A DNA stretch of 33,513 bases, taken from positions 1 to 33,513 of the forward strand of contig NZ_CGBP01000021.1 of the NCBI RefSeq assembly GCF_001053095.1. Reading direction: 5' to 3'. Under the pieces are notes generated by a model. The model worked only from the letters and a program-made list of their open reading frames with translations. It was not told where the DNA came from and searched no databases. Of this stretch, positions 10,027 to 18,765 are shown in pieces; within the stretch, counting starts at the first letter, position 1; each line of letters begins with the position of its first letter. The stretch comes from Yersinia similis (GTDB taxonomy: Bacteria > Pseudomonadota > Gammaproteobacteria > Enterobacterales > Enterobacteriaceae). Made by a program: the position numbers and the translations under genes.

Positions 10027-10054
10027 ACAATACCACGAGATGTAAAGATTTCAA
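10027..10054 (-). promoter_or_regulatory. Candidate sigma70 promoter of aroF
   Basis: On the minus strand TTGAAA (complement of 10049-10054), 16 bases, then TATTGT (complement of 10027-10032). It overlaps the promoter-proximal TyrR-type box, as expected for a repressed promoter. Start-site data would settle it. Confidence 0.45.
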
Positions 10055-10092
10055 TCCATTGCTGTAAATAAATAATTACTGTTATTTTTACA
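10041..10092 (-). promoter_or_regulatory. Cluster of TyrR-type boxes upstream of aroF
   Basis: The TyrR consensus is TGTAAA-N6-TTTACA. Three imperfect copies are seen on the plus strand: TGTAAAGATTTCAATCCA at 10041-10058, TGTAAATAAATAATTACT at 10063-10080 and ATTACTGTTATTTTTACA at 10075-10092. The last two share the ATTACT core. E. coli aroF also carries three boxes in this position, so repression of aroF-tyrA by TyrR with tyrosine is likely. Confidence 0.6.
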
Positions 10093-10194
10093 GGTACATC
10101 TCAATTTAACTTTTGCGGTGAGTCGCAGTTTCCATTCTTGGTTCCGCTCTCCCTCAGAGGCCATGATAAAATAGAAGAAATTTATGGAGGCTGT

Positions 10195-10911
10195 ATGTTA
10201 AGAGTCATCATCGTCGACGATGAACAACCTGCGCGTGAAGATTTACGCGAAAGACTAAATGAAGAACACGATATCGAGATCGTCGCCGAATGCAGCAATG
10301 CGCTGGAAGCAATACCTGCGATCCAGCGCCTACAACCTGATGTGGCATTTCTCGACATCCAGATGCCCAGAATAAATGGTTTAGAATTGGCCTCAATGCT
10401 GAACCCTGAAAGCATGCCACATATCGTATTTGTCACCGCTTACGATGAATATGCCATTCGCGCTTTTGAAGAACATGCCTTTGACTATCTGCTAAAACCA
10501 CTCGACCATCAACGTTTGGCGAAGACACTGACACGTCTAAGGCGCAACACAAGTGTAAAAAATAGTTTACACAAAATTATCGAACCGATACTTCGCCATA
10601 TCCCCTGCTCAGGCCACAACCGTATTTTTTTGCTGAAAATTGAAGAAGTAGAATACTTAAGCTCCGAGCTTAGCGGGGTACATGTGGTGGGGACCGTGCA
10701 ATCAGGCTATACCCAGCTATCGTTAAAAACACTGGAGGAGAAAACTCCGTTTATCCGGTGCCATCGGCAATACATGGTGAATACCGAACAATTGGGGGAA
10801 ATTCAGCTTATGGATAATGGTGCGGCTGAAGTCATCACTCGTTCAGGAAAACATATCCCTGTTAGTCGCCGCTATTTAAAATCCCTGAAGGAGAAATTAG
10901 GCATTGCATAA
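10195..10911 (+). CDS. btsR: LytTR-family response regulator, BtsR (YehT) type
   Basis: Two-component regulator of 238 residues. The receiver domain (about 1-120) has the acidic pair Asp8-Asp9, the phosphorylation site Asp54 (FLDIQMP) and Lys at the usual LLKP. The DNA-binding LytTR domain (about 135-235) ends RRYLKSLKEKLGIA. It resembles E. coli BtsR, which works with the histidine kinase BtsS in sensing pyruvate. GGAGG sits 4 bases before the chosen ATG; a 19-residue longer reading has no support. No kinase gene lies in this window, so if it has a BtsS partner it is encoded elsewhere. dcuB lies downstream, beyond an ERIC element. Confidence 0.85.
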   Translation: MLRVIIVDDEQPAREDLRERLNEEHDIEIVAECSNALEAIPAIQRLQPDVAFLDIQMPRINGLELASMLNPESMPHIVFVTAYDEYAIRAFEEHAFDYLLKPLDHQRLAKTLTRLRRNTSVKNSLHKIIEPILRHIPCSGHNRIFLLKIEEVEYLSSELSGVHVVGTVQSGYTQLSLKTLEEKTPFIRCHRQYMVNTEQLGEIQLMDNGAAEVITRSGKHIPVSRRYLKSLKEKLGIA

Positions 10912-10931
10912 ATAGGCCTCAAAATGAATAG

Positions 10932-11084
10932 ATCTACCCGTCATACTTCAAGTCGCGTGTGCGTTGGCTACGCCATCCATGGACCTCACCTATTCGAGGC
11001 CGCTGCAAGCAGCGTTCAAATCTACTCCTGACCGATTTGTCTCTCGCTTGCCGCCTTCATGCAACTCGAATTATTTAAGGTATA
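10932..11084. repeat. ERIC element with long central segment (about 153 bp)
   Basis: The left end CTACCCGTCATACTTCAAGT and the right end CAACTCGAATTATTTAAGGT match the two ends of ERIC elements. The centre differs from the classic 127-bp form and contains GCCGCTGCAAGCAGCGTTCA, a stretch also found at 28373-28395. It lies 20 bases after the btsR stop codon, so it may form the 3' end of that transcript. Confidence 0.88.
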
Positions 11085-11358
11085 GATGAGAAATAGCCGT
11101 TAAAAAATTAATGCATTAATTTAAAGCACAATATTAATACATTAATTTTACATTTAAATTTCATATTACTTTACCTCTCCTACTTATTTCACTTTATTTA
11201 ATTAATTACATAAATAAACAGTACTCCCTTGATATTAGCTAAGTTTTAATCAATGTGATCTGTGCTCTGATAAGAGAAATCGAGTAAGGATTATATTCAA
11301 CGAATAAAACTAACAAGTACATAACCGAATTTCATTCATATTTGAAGCGAGGGATATC
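11085..11358. promoter_or_regulatory. dcuB upstream region with candidate FNR/CRP half sites
   Basis: AT-rich, no reading frame. The stretch ATCAATGTGATCTGTG at about 11251-11266 contains an FNR-type half site ATCAA running into a CRP-type half site TGTGA. Neither has a good second half. Anaerobic and catabolite control of Dcu carriers by FNR and CRP is known in E. coli, so this is a plausible but unproven control region. Confidence 0.3.
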
Positions 11359-12702
11359 ATGATAACTCTACAATTTATAATTATAATTCTATGTTTGCTG
11401 CTAGGTACGCGTTACGGAGGGATGGGCCTGGGGTTAATAAGTGGTATCGGCTTATTTATTCTGACCTTTATTTTTGGCCTCGAACCGGGAAAACCACCTG
11501 TAGATGTAATGCTAACAATATTAGCGGTTATTGGTTGTGCTTCAGTACTACAAACCGCTGGCGGTTTAAATGTAATGATGCAATTTGCCGAGCGATTATT
11601 ACGCCGCCACCCGCAGCACATTACGCTATTAGCGCCTTTCACAACCTGGTCATTAACCTTTCTTTGTGGCACAGGACATGTCGTTTACACCATGTTCCCC
11701 ATAATTTCCGATATCGCCATTAAAAAAGGTATTCGTCCAGAACGGCCAATGGCGGTTGCATCCGTTGCCTCACAGATGGCAATTACAGCATCTCCAGTAT
11801 CAGTCGCTGTCGTATCATTAGTTTCAATTATTGGTGCTAACCATGGCATCGGCCATGCCTATAGCATTCTGGAAATTCTGGCTGTTTCAGTTCCCGCCTC
11901 TTTGGTTGGAGTGCTAGTCGCAGCCCTATGGAGCCTGCGCCGTGGTAAAGATCTGGATAAAGATCCTGATTTTCAGGAAAAAATAAAAGACCCAGAGCAG
12001 CGGGCCTATATTTATGGCTCAACAGATACGTTGCTAAATCAGGTTTTTCCAAAACAAGCTTATTGGTCGACCTGGATATTCTTTGCCGCTATCGTCATTG
12101 TCGTATTGTTGGGCGCTTTTGCAGACCTGCGCCCTGCTTTTGAAGTTAAAGGCAAATTACAGTCTTTGTCGATGAATCTGGTGATTCAGATGATGATGCT
12201 GATCGCTGGTGCTGTTATTTTGATTGGCTGTAAAGTCAAACCCCGTGATATCTCTAACGGTGCCGTATTCAAAGCCGGAATGGTCGCCATCTTCTCGGTA
12301 TTCGGTGTTGCCTGGATGAGTGATACCTTCTTCCAGGCTCATATGGGCGAGTTGAGATTAGTACTAGAAGATGTGGTAAAAGGCCACCCTTGGACTTATG
12401 CCATTGTGTTGTTCTTAGTCTCGAAGCTGGTGAACAGTCAAGCCGCGGCGCTAGCAGCGATCGCACCAATGGGCTTACAATTAGGTGTTGAACCTAAAAT
12501 GCTCATCGCATTTTTCCCAGCGGCTTACGGATATTTTGTTCTGCCAACCTACCCAAGCGATCTGGCCTGTATCGGTTTTGACCGCTCTGGTACCACCAAA
12601 ATTGGTAGATTCATTATCAACCATAGCTTTATCATTCCAGGCCTTATTGGCGTCATTTGCTCCTGTATCACGGGCTATTTGCTGGTAACGACGTTTATGT
12701 AG
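11359..12702 (+). CDS. dcuB: Anaerobic C4-dicarboxylate carrier of the DcuA/DcuB family
   Basis: Inner-membrane exchanger for fumarate, malate, aspartate and succinate, used in fumarate respiration. The 447 residues are almost wholly hydrophobic, with some 10-12 membrane segments, and resemble E. coli DcuB (446 residues) along their whole length. Conserved stretches are EPGKPPVDVML, LCGTGHVVYT, IRPERPMA, ASPVSVAVVSLV, VNSQAAALAAI, LPTYPSDLA and FDRSGTT-IGRFVINHSF-type. GAGGG lies 7 bases before the ATG. The gene stands alone. It is closer to DcuB than to DcuA in my judgement, but the subtype rests on memory of the sequences. Confidence 0.88.
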   Translation: MITLQFIIIILCLLLGTRYGGMGLGLISGIGLFILTFIFGLEPGKPPVDVMLTILAVIGCASVLQTAGGLNVMMQFAERLLRRHPQHITLLAPFTTWSLTFLCGTGHVVYTMFPIISDIAIKKGIRPERPMAVASVASQMAITASPVSVAVVSLVSIIGANHGIGHAYSILEILAVSVPASLVGVLVAALWSLRRGKDLDKDPDFQEKIKDPEQRAYIYGSTDTLLNQVFPKQAYWSTWIFFAAIVIVVLLGAFADLRPAFEVKGKLQSLSMNLVIQMMMLIAGAVILIGCKVKPRDISNGAVFKAGMVAIFSVFGVAWMSDTFFQAHMGELRLVLEDVVKGHPWTYAIVLFLVSKLVNSQAAALAAIAPMGLQLGVEPKMLIAFFPAAYGYFVLPTYPSDLACIGFDRSGTTKIGRFIINHSFIIPGLIGVICSCITGYLLVTTFM

Positions 12703-12744
12703 TGAGTCATAAAGCTATGGGGCTAGGGGTGATAACAACGTGCC

Positions 12745-12763
12745 AACCCATCCTTGTGGGTTC
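12745..12763 (+). repeat. Hairpin after dcuB
   Basis: AACCCA / TGGGTT with a 6-base loop, about 45 bases after the dcuB stop codon. No T tract follows, so it is not a typical intrinsic terminator; it could stabilise the 3' end of the message. Confidence 0.4.
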
Positions 12764-12777
12764 GAACCGCGCTATCC

Positions 12778-12851
12778 GTGGCGTGGACGCTTTACTCCCC
12801 TGCCTATCCTCACCGTTTTAAATTGAGTCCTCAAGATGTGTCAGTAATCTG
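12778..12851 (+). repeat. Dispersed repeat, copy A (second copy at 33025-33098)
   Basis: About 74 bases that align with 33025-33098 in the same orientation, with an identical 18-base core CTGCCTATCCTCACCGTT and matching flanks GGAC-CTTTACT and TGTCAG-A-TCTG. Both copies follow the 3' end of a plus-strand gene (dcuB here, the SorC-family regulator there). I do not recognise the family. Confidence 0.7.
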
Positions 12852-13157
12852 AGGAGATACTTTGTAGGGCCAGTTTATTTTCTGTCCCTTTATTCCCCTC
12901 TGACTTGATGCTGCCATTGTGTTAATGACATTCATTCACTTCAATGACTTACCTGAGTCTACTTATCGGGATCCATTCGTTTTACCTGATTGCGACGCCA
13001 AATTATTTTTCTGGGATCATTTTTAAGAATGAACTTATTAAAAAAAGGATGTCATTATAATTAATTACTCAATCCGCTATATCTTCCAAGTAAGTTTAAT
13101 CACAACTGCTACAATGCGAGCCGCATCACAAACATCATTTTTCACCATAGGTCCATT
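12852..13157. other. Intergenic region before ydiY, no gene found
   Basis: About 300 bases without a credible coding frame or RNA. The only start-like frames are below 15 codons. AGGT at 13149-13152 is the probable ribosome binding site of ydiY. Confidence 0.5.
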
Positions 13158-13925
13158 ATGTTTTCTTTACGTCATACCAAGGCGTTGCCGTTTTATATCA
13201 GCACACTCACTTTATCCTTTTTCAGTGCCTCAGCATTTGCTGATGCGACTGTCTTTACTGCCTTGGACGATCCTTCCTCGGCTAAAAAAAGCTTTGATGG
13301 TTCCATTGATGCAGGTTATACCGCTCAGTCCGGCAATACGACAAACTCGTCACTAACGGCTAACTCAACATTGACCTGGTTCCAACCCAATACAGCTTAT
13401 AGCTTATGGGGAGCGGCTCGTAACACCAGCGCCAATAATCAACGCTCTTCAGAACGTTATCAGCTCGGTGGCCGTACCCGTTATAATCTGACGGATCGTA
13501 ATTACATATTCGGTCAAGCCAGTTGGCTAACTGATCGTTATAATGGTTTCGACTCCCGCTCGGTATTAACAACAGGTTATGGTCGTCAGATTATGACAAC
13601 CCCATTGCACAATCTGCGGGTAGAATTTGGTCCAGGCATTCGCCATGATGAATTTTATGGCGGTGGCCGAGCGACTAAAGCATTAGCGTATGGTGGGGCG
13701 AATTATACTTATCAGCTCACGGATAACACGATATTCAGTGAAGGTGTTTCAGCATTAGCAAACGAAGAAACGACGTTGAACTCAGAAACAGCGTTGAATG
13801 TTGCTATCAATAAAAGCTTCGCATTACGTTTAGCTTATATCGCGACCTATAATACTAAGCCGCCAGCCAGTGCGCCCAAAAATACGGACACTACGACGTC
13901 AATAACGTTGGTTTACGGCCTGTAA
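13158..13925 (+). CDS. ydiY: Outer-membrane salt-inducible protein of the DUF481 family, YdiY
   Basis: The 255-residue product has a Sec signal peptide (FYISTLTLSFFSASAFA, cleavage probably before DATVF near residue 29) and then a beta-rich domain with alternating aromatic strands ending in LVYGL, typical of a small outer-membrane barrel. Stretches such as LTDRYNGFDSR, VEFGPGIRHDE and LNSETALNVAINKSF match E. coli YdiY (252 residues). The function is unknown; family members are described as salt-induced outer-membrane proteins. The gene stands alone and is followed by a hairpin at 13943-13965. Confidence 0.85.
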   Translation: MFSLRHTKALPFYISTLTLSFFSASAFADATVFTALDDPSSAKKSFDGSIDAGYTAQSGNTTNSSLTANSTLTWFQPNTAYSLWGAARNTSANNQRSSERYQLGGRTRYNLTDRNYIFGQASWLTDRYNGFDSRSVLTTGYGRQIMTTPLHNLRVEFGPGIRHDEFYGGGRATKALAYGGANYTYQLTDNTIFSEGVSALANEETTLNSETALNVAINKSFALRLAYIATYNTKPPASAPKNTDTTTSITLVYGL

Positions 13926-13942
13926 CCTGCCATTGGTATTTA

Positions 13943-13965
13943 TAGCGTGGTGTGATGCCGCGCTA
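13943..13965 (+). terminator. Probable terminator of ydiY
   Basis: Stem TAGCGTGG / CCGCGCTA (one wobble pair) with a 7-base loop, 17 bases after the ydiY stop codon. The following sequence is pyrimidine-rich rather than pure T, so it is a weak call. Confidence 0.5.
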
Positions 13966-14050
13966 ATTCTCCTCCCTGCCTCTTCCTTGTTTTAATACCT
14001 AATATTTGCGTCTCAAAATATTTTTTTCAAAAATAATATTTGTATACTAA

Positions 14051-14086
14051 AAAAAGTAAAAAAAGGGCTAACCCATGGCTAGCCCC
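14051..14086 (-). terminator. Rho-independent terminator of the rpsP-rimM-trmD-rplS operon
   Basis: On the minus strand the stem GGGCTAGCC / GGTTAGCCC with an ATG loop is followed by TTTTTTTACTTTTTTT, about 40 bases after the rplS stop codon. Confidence 0.92.
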
Positions 14087-14126
14087 TTTATAAGTATTAA
14101 CTTTTGGATGCAGCGTTAGCTGTATC

Positions 14127-14489
<363 letters not shown>

Positions 14490-14554
14490 CTAGGTAAACT
14501 GATATATCAGGACCATTTGCGCACGGCACAATGTTCCCTTCATAGTTCTGTTGC

Positions 14555-15295
14555 TCAGGGCTTATGTTCCCGTTGGAACTCAGCCAGCAACACCATTTGC
14601 TCGTCAGTCAGAGCTAGGCTTTCCAGAAGTTCAGGTCTTCTAAGCCAGGTACGGCCCAGCGACTGCTTTAAGCGCCAGCGACGAATCTCGGCATGGTTAC
14701 CTGACAGTAATACTGACGGTACCTCCATCCCTTCTAACACCTCAGGACGAGTGTAGTGTGGGCAATCCAGCAACCCATCAACAAAGGAGTCTTCCTCCGC
14801 TGAGGCATGATGTCCTAGTACGCCCGGAATAAGACGGGAGACGGAATCAATCAATGTCATTGCTGGCAGCTCGCCACCGCTAAGAACGTAATCGCCAATT
14901 GACCATTCTTCATCAATTTCTGTTTTGATTACGCGCTCATCAACTCCTTCGTACCGGCCACAAACCAGAATCATTTTCTGATTCATCGCCAGTTCGCAAA
15001 CACCCTGTTGGTCCAGTTTGCGCCCTTGAGGTGACAGATAAATCACCTTTGCTCCCTCGCCTGCCGCTGCTTTTGCTGCATGAATGGCTTCCCTTAACGG
15101 TTGCACCATCATCAGCATTCCCGGGCCTCCGCCATATGGGCGGTCATCCACGGTACGATGCCGATCGTAGGTGAAGTCACGAGGACTCCAACACTGCACG
15201 CTCAGCAGGCCATTTTTTACTGCCCGGCCAGTTACCCCGTAATCGGTTATTGCGCGGAACATCTCAGGAAACAGGCTAATAACACCGATCCACAT
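14555..15295 (-). CDS. trmD: tRNA (guanine37-N1)-methyltransferase TrmD
   Basis: SPOUT-class enzyme with a trefoil knot that uses S-adenosylmethionine to methylate G37 next to the anticodon, preventing +1 frameshifts. The 246-residue product shows [25 protein letters not shown] and [13 protein letters not shown] motifs and [11 protein letters not shown], which form the knot. I start at ATG 15295 ([13 protein letters not shown], the E. coli start); a 19-residue longer frame would run towards rimM. The C-terminus is shorter than in E. coli by about nine residues. Third gene of the rpsP operon, 38 bases after rimM. Confidence 0.96.
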   Translation of the reverse strand: MWIGVISLFPEMFRAITDYGVTGRAVKNGLLSVQCWSPRDFTYDRHRTVDDRPYGGGPGMLMMVQPLREAIHAAKAAAGEGAKVIYLSPQGRKLDQQGVCELAMNQKMILVCGRYEGVDERVIKTEIDEEWSIGDYVLSGGELPAMTLIDSVSRLIPGVLGHHASAEEDSFVDGLLDCPHYTRPEVLEGMEVPSVLLSGNHAEIRRWRLKQSLGRTWLRRPELLESLALTDEQMVLLAEFQREHKP

Positions 15296-15333
15296 TGTTT
15301 TGTTCCACTCATTATCGCCGTTTAATTCGGAGG

Positions 15334-15882
15334 TCAAAAACCAGGATCCCAATCTACTTCAACACGTTGAGCAGTGAGATCGACTTTCTTGATAACCTGC
15401 CCATGAAGAAACGGGACCAACCGCTCCTTCATACCGAATGCATCTTTCAGATTTGCCTTCACGACCATGACATCGTTAGAACCGGTTTCCATCATATCGA
15501 TGATTTTACCCAGTTCATAACCAGTGGTGGTTACTACCTGGCAACCCATAAGGTCTTTCCAGTAGTAATCATCCTCTTCCAATGCAGGGAGTTGTGTGGA
15601 ATCTACGATAATTTCGCAATTAGTCAGTAAATTCGCGGCATCCCGATCATCAACACCTTTCACTTTGATGATCAGATCCTGACTATGGCGCTTCCAGTCT
15701 TCCAACTCGACATGCTGCCACTTACCCGCCTGCTGGATAAACCACGGCTGATAGTCAAAAATGCTTTCGGCGTTCTCGGTGGATGAAAATACTCTGAGCC
15801 AACCGCGAATGCCGTAAGTAGAACCCATTTTACCGAGAACAATCGGCTGGTCGGGAACCGCAGGATTGAGTTGCTTGCTCAT
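15334..15882 (-). CDS. rimM: 16S rRNA processing protein RimM
   Basis: Assembly factor that binds ribosomal protein uS19 and helps mature the 30S head. The 182 residues comprise an N-terminal RimM barrel ([21 protein letters not shown]) and a C-terminal PRC-type barrel ending VDWDPGF, as in E. coli. I use the ATG at 15882 (MSKQLNP), for which GGTGGT serves as the ribosome binding site; the GTG 12 bases further up is itself part of that site. Second gene of the rpsP-rimM-trmD-rplS operon. Confidence 0.96.
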   Translation of the reverse strand: MSKQLNPAVPDQPIVLGKMGSTYGIRGWLRVFSSTENAESIFDYQPWFIQQAGKWQHVELEDWKRHSQDLIIKVKGVDDRDAANLLTNCEIIVDSTQLPALEEDDYYWKDLMGCQVVTTTGYELGKIIDMMETGSNDVMVVKANLKDAFGMKERLVPFLHGQVIKKVDLTAQRVEVDWDPGF

Positions 15883-15903
15883 AATAACCACCACCGTGAC
15901 AGA

Positions 15904-16152
15904 TTAAGCTGCTTTCTTCGCGTCTTTGATCAGCACAGATACGCGATCAGAAACGGTAGCACCCAGGCCGATCCAATGTTCGATACGGTCCAGGTCTAAA
16001 CGCAGAGCTTCAGCCTGACCAGATGCGATCGGGTTAAAGAAGCCTACACGTTCGATAAAACGACCGTCACGAGCATTACGGCTGTCGGTCACTACTACTT
16101 GATAGAACGGACGCTTTTTAGCGCCGCCACGAGCCAAACGAATTGTTACCAT
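15904..16152 (-). CDS. rpsP: 30S ribosomal protein bS16
   Basis: Small-subunit assembly protein of 82 residues, the normal length. It begins [21 protein letters not shown] and carries [18 protein letters not shown], the family signature. The ATG at 16152 has GAGGAT directly upstream; a longer frame would take in the leader hairpin and is not real. First gene of the operon, 21 bases before rimM, behind a leader with a very stable hairpin. Confidence 0.97.
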   Translation of the reverse strand: MVTIRLARGGAKKRPFYQVVVTDSRNARDGRFIERVGFFNPIASGQAEALRLDLDRIEHWIGLGATVSDRVSVLIKDAKKAA

Positions 16153-16175
16153 AACATCCTCTTTAGTTAATAAAA

Positions 16176-16209
16176 CAACTGGACCCCATCGGGGAACGGG
16201 GTCCAGTTG
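16176..16209 (-). promoter_or_regulatory. 12-bp perfect hairpin in the rpsP leader
   Basis: CAACTGGACCCC (16176-16187) and GGGGTCCAGTTG (16198-16209) are exact reverse complements around a 10-base loop. On the coding strand the stem is followed by TTGTTTTATT and, 16 bases later, by the rpsP ribosome binding site. It could be an attenuator, a protein-binding leader or a stability element. Confidence 0.7.
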
Positions 16210-16228
16210 CAATATAAAAAGCCCGAAA

Positions 16229-16256
16229 ATTTTACTCATTTTGGCGAAAAAAGCAA
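16229..16256 (-). promoter_or_regulatory. Candidate promoter of the rpsP operon
   Basis: On the minus strand TTGCTT (complement of 16251-16256), 16 bases, then TAAAAT (complement of 16229-16234), followed shortly by CGGGC. It would start transcription just upstream of the leader hairpin. Confidence 0.5.
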
Positions 16257-16379
16257 TCTAAAGCGTAGATTCCTGTTCGCACATTTTGTGCTGAGTACCA
16301 TTTTCATCGTTTACCGCCATTTTCAGCGGGAAATCTTTACTCACTTCACACCGGTTAACGCCACAGTGTGAGATGACTG

Positions 16380-17741
16380 TTAGCGGCCTGGAAACCCGGG
16401 TGGCATCATACCTTTCATGCCCCGCATCATTTTGGCCAAACCGCCATTTTTCATTTTTTTCATCATGCGCTGCATTTCATCGAACTGTTTCAGCAAACGG
16501 TTAACATCCTGTACCTGCACACCAGAACCGGTTGCGATACGGCGCTTACGTGAACCTTTGATGATTTCAGGTTTTGCGCGCTCTTTTAGCGTCATAGAAT
16601 TGATGATCGCCTCCATCCGCACCGTGACTTTATCATCCATTTGCGATTTTACGTTTTCTGGCAACTGACCTGCCCCTGGCATTTTACTCAACATGCTGGC
16701 CATCCCCCCCATGTTGCGCATCTGCTTCAACTGGTCGAGAAAATCATTGAGATCGAAGCCATCGCCTTTTTTCAGTTTTGTTGCCAGTTTCTCCGCTTGC
16801 ACACGGTCAACTTTACTTTCGATATCTTCAATCAGCGACAGCACATCGCCCATACCTAAGATACGTGAAGCTATTCGGTCTGGATGGAACGGTTCCAGTG
16901 CATCAGATTTCTCACCGACGCCAAGGAATTTAATGGGTTTACCGGTGATATGGCGGATAGATAAAGCCGCACCGCCGCGCGCATCGCCATCCACTTTAGT
17001 CAGCACGACACCGGTGAGTGGCAGTGCTTCGTTGAATGCTTTGGCAGTATTCGCCGCATCCTGACCGGTCATCGCATCGACGACAAACAAGGTTTCAACA
17101 GGCTTAATCGCCGCATGAACTTGTTTGATTTCATCCATCATCGCTTCATCAACGTGTAAGCGACCCGCGGTATCGACAATCAGAACATCATAAAATTTAA
17201 GCTTTGCCTGTTGCAGGGCACGATTCACAATATCAATCGGTTTTTCCTGTGCATCAGACGGGAAGAAATCAATGCCAACACCCTGAGCCAGAGTTTCCAA
17301 CTGTTTGATCGCCGCTGGGCGATAAACGTCAGCAGACACGACCAGCACTTTTTTCTTCTGTTTTTCTTTAAGGAATTTTCCCAGTTTCGCTACACTGGTG
17401 GTCTTACCCGCACCTTGCAAGCCAGCCATTAACACAACTGCTGGCGGTTGTGCAGCCAGATTCAGTTCGTTATTGACCTCGCCCATGGCACTGATCAATT
17501 CATTTTTAACTATTTTGACGAATTCTTGGCCTGGCGTCAGACTTTTATTAACTTCATGCCCAACAGCACGCTCTTTTACCCGGTTTATAAAGTCACGAAC
17601 AACAGGCAGAGCGACGTCAGCTTCAAGCAATGCCATGCGGACTTCACGCAGCGTTTCTTTAATATTTTCTTCTGTCAGCCGGCCACGGCCGCTGATATTG
17701 CGCAGTGTGCGCGACAATCGATCAGTTAAGTTCTCAAACAT
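16380..17741 (-). CDS. ffh: Signal recognition particle protein Ffh
   Basis: GTPase that, with 4.5S RNA, binds signal sequences on ribosomes and delivers them to FtsY at the membrane. The 453 residues equal the E. coli length: an N helical domain (about 1-85), the G domain with GLQGAGKT at 107-114, DTAGR and TKVDGDARGG, and the methionine-rich M domain (about 300-453) with GSGVQVQDVNRLLKQF, where RNA and signal peptide bind, ending MMPPGFPGR. It lies upstream of rpsP on the same strand and diverges from ypjD. Confidence 0.98.
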   Translation of the reverse strand: MFENLTDRLSRTLRNISGRGRLTEENIKETLREVRMALLEADVALPVVRDFINRVKERAVGHEVNKSLTPGQEFVKIVKNELISAMGEVNNELNLAAQPPAVVLMAGLQGAGKTTSVAKLGKFLKEKQKKKVLVVSADVYRPAAIKQLETLAQGVGIDFFPSDAQEKPIDIVNRALQQAKLKFYDVLIVDTAGRLHVDEAMMDEIKQVHAAIKPVETLFVVDAMTGQDAANTAKAFNEALPLTGVVLTKVDGDARGGAALSIRHITGKPIKFLGVGEKSDALEPFHPDRIASRILGMGDVLSLIEDIESKVDRVQAEKLATKLKKGDGFDLNDFLDQLKQMRNMGGMASMLSKMPGAGQLPENVKSQMDDKVTVRMEAIINSMTLKERAKPEIIKGSRKRRIATGSGVQVQDVNRLLKQFDEMQRMMKKMKNGGLAKMMRGMKGMMPPGFPGR

Positions 17742-17906
17742 TGTCTCATACTCAACGTGGAAACAGGCCGCTCTGGCGACACAATTAGAGGATTATAACA
17801 CGAAGTGCAAACGATCTCTGCTCTCACGTCGGAGAACGGTTGGAGAGGAACGATCTCAACGCTATACTGGCTACCTAATTCACTTAGCCGATACCCATAT
17901 ACCGCT

Positions 17907-18698
17907 ATGCCTGTGTTTTCCATTTTGGCTTTGATTGCCTATTCGCTCAGCTTGGGGCTGATTATCCCAAGTTTGGTGCGAAAAAACAGTGCTTACCGGC
18001 GGTTAGCGCTGGTTTCTGCTGTCGTGGCGCTAGTGTGCCACGCTATTGCCTTGAAACATCAAATTTTTGATGTTGGCGTTGGTCAGAATCTTACGTTATT
18101 GAACATTGGTTCCATTGTGGGGCTGATGATCTGTACGATTATGACCATTGTCGCCTCACAAGGGCGTGGCTGGTTTTTACTCCCTATCGTCTATAGCTTC
18201 GCCATGATCAATCTAGCCCTAGCCAGCCTACTTCCTGGGGAGTTTATTACCCATTTGGAGGCCAGCCCAGAGATATTTATCCACATCGGTCTGGCGCTTT
18301 TTGCTTATGCCACGCTTATCATCGCGGCGCTGTATGCACTACAACTGGCTTGGCTTGATTATCAGTTAAAACATAAGAAACTGACATTTAATGCTGATAT
18401 GCCGCCATTAATGAGCATTGAACGGAAAATGTTCCATATCACCCAAATTGGTGTGGTATTGCTTACACTGACACTTTGTACCGGTTTGCTTTACATGGAT
18501 AATCTCTTCAGTAAAGAAAATGTCCATAAAGCTGTGTTATCGATTATGGCCTGGTTTGTCTATATCGTTTTACTGTGGGGCCATTATCATGAAGGTTGGC
18601 GTGGGCGTAGGGTCATTTGGTTCAGTTTTGCGGGCGCATTTCTACTTACACTGGCTTATTTTGGCAGCCGTCTGGTCCAGGAAATTATGGTTCGCTAG
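17907..18698 (+). CDS. ypjD: Inner-membrane cytochrome c assembly-like protein YpjD
   Basis: The 263-residue product has the E. coli YpjD length and about eight membrane helices of the CcmC/CcsA-like type, including YATLIIAALYALQLAWLDYQ and a C-terminal WGHYHEGWRGRR motif, the WGxxx-type pattern of heme-handling proteins. Its function is not established; in E. coli it lies beside corB and has been tied to the Mg/Co efflux group by context. I start at ATG 17907 (MPVFSILALIAYS) to match the family; the frame is open for 34 residues further upstream into the ffh promoter region. corB follows after 67 bases. Confidence 0.9.
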   Translation: MPVFSILALIAYSLSLGLIIPSLVRKNSAYRRLALVSAVVALVCHAIALKHQIFDVGVGQNLTLLNIGSIVGLMICTIMTIVASQGRGWFLLPIVYSFAMINLALASLLPGEFITHLEASPEIFIHIGLALFAYATLIIAALYALQLAWLDYQLKHKKLTFNADMPPLMSIERKMFHITQIGVVLLTLTLCTGLLYMDNLFSKENVHKAVLSIMAWFVYIVLLWGHYHEGWRGRRVIWFSFAGAFLLTLAYFGSRLVQEIMVR

Positions 18699-18765
18699 TG
18701 ATTACCGCAACCACCTACACAGGCCCAACGGAACTGGCTGAGGCCTCATCACGATAAGGAATACT

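Noticed and set aside
15244-15352. An N-terminal extension of trmD by 19 residues
   Set aside because: The family starts at MWIGVISLF and the extension comes from the spacer after rimM.
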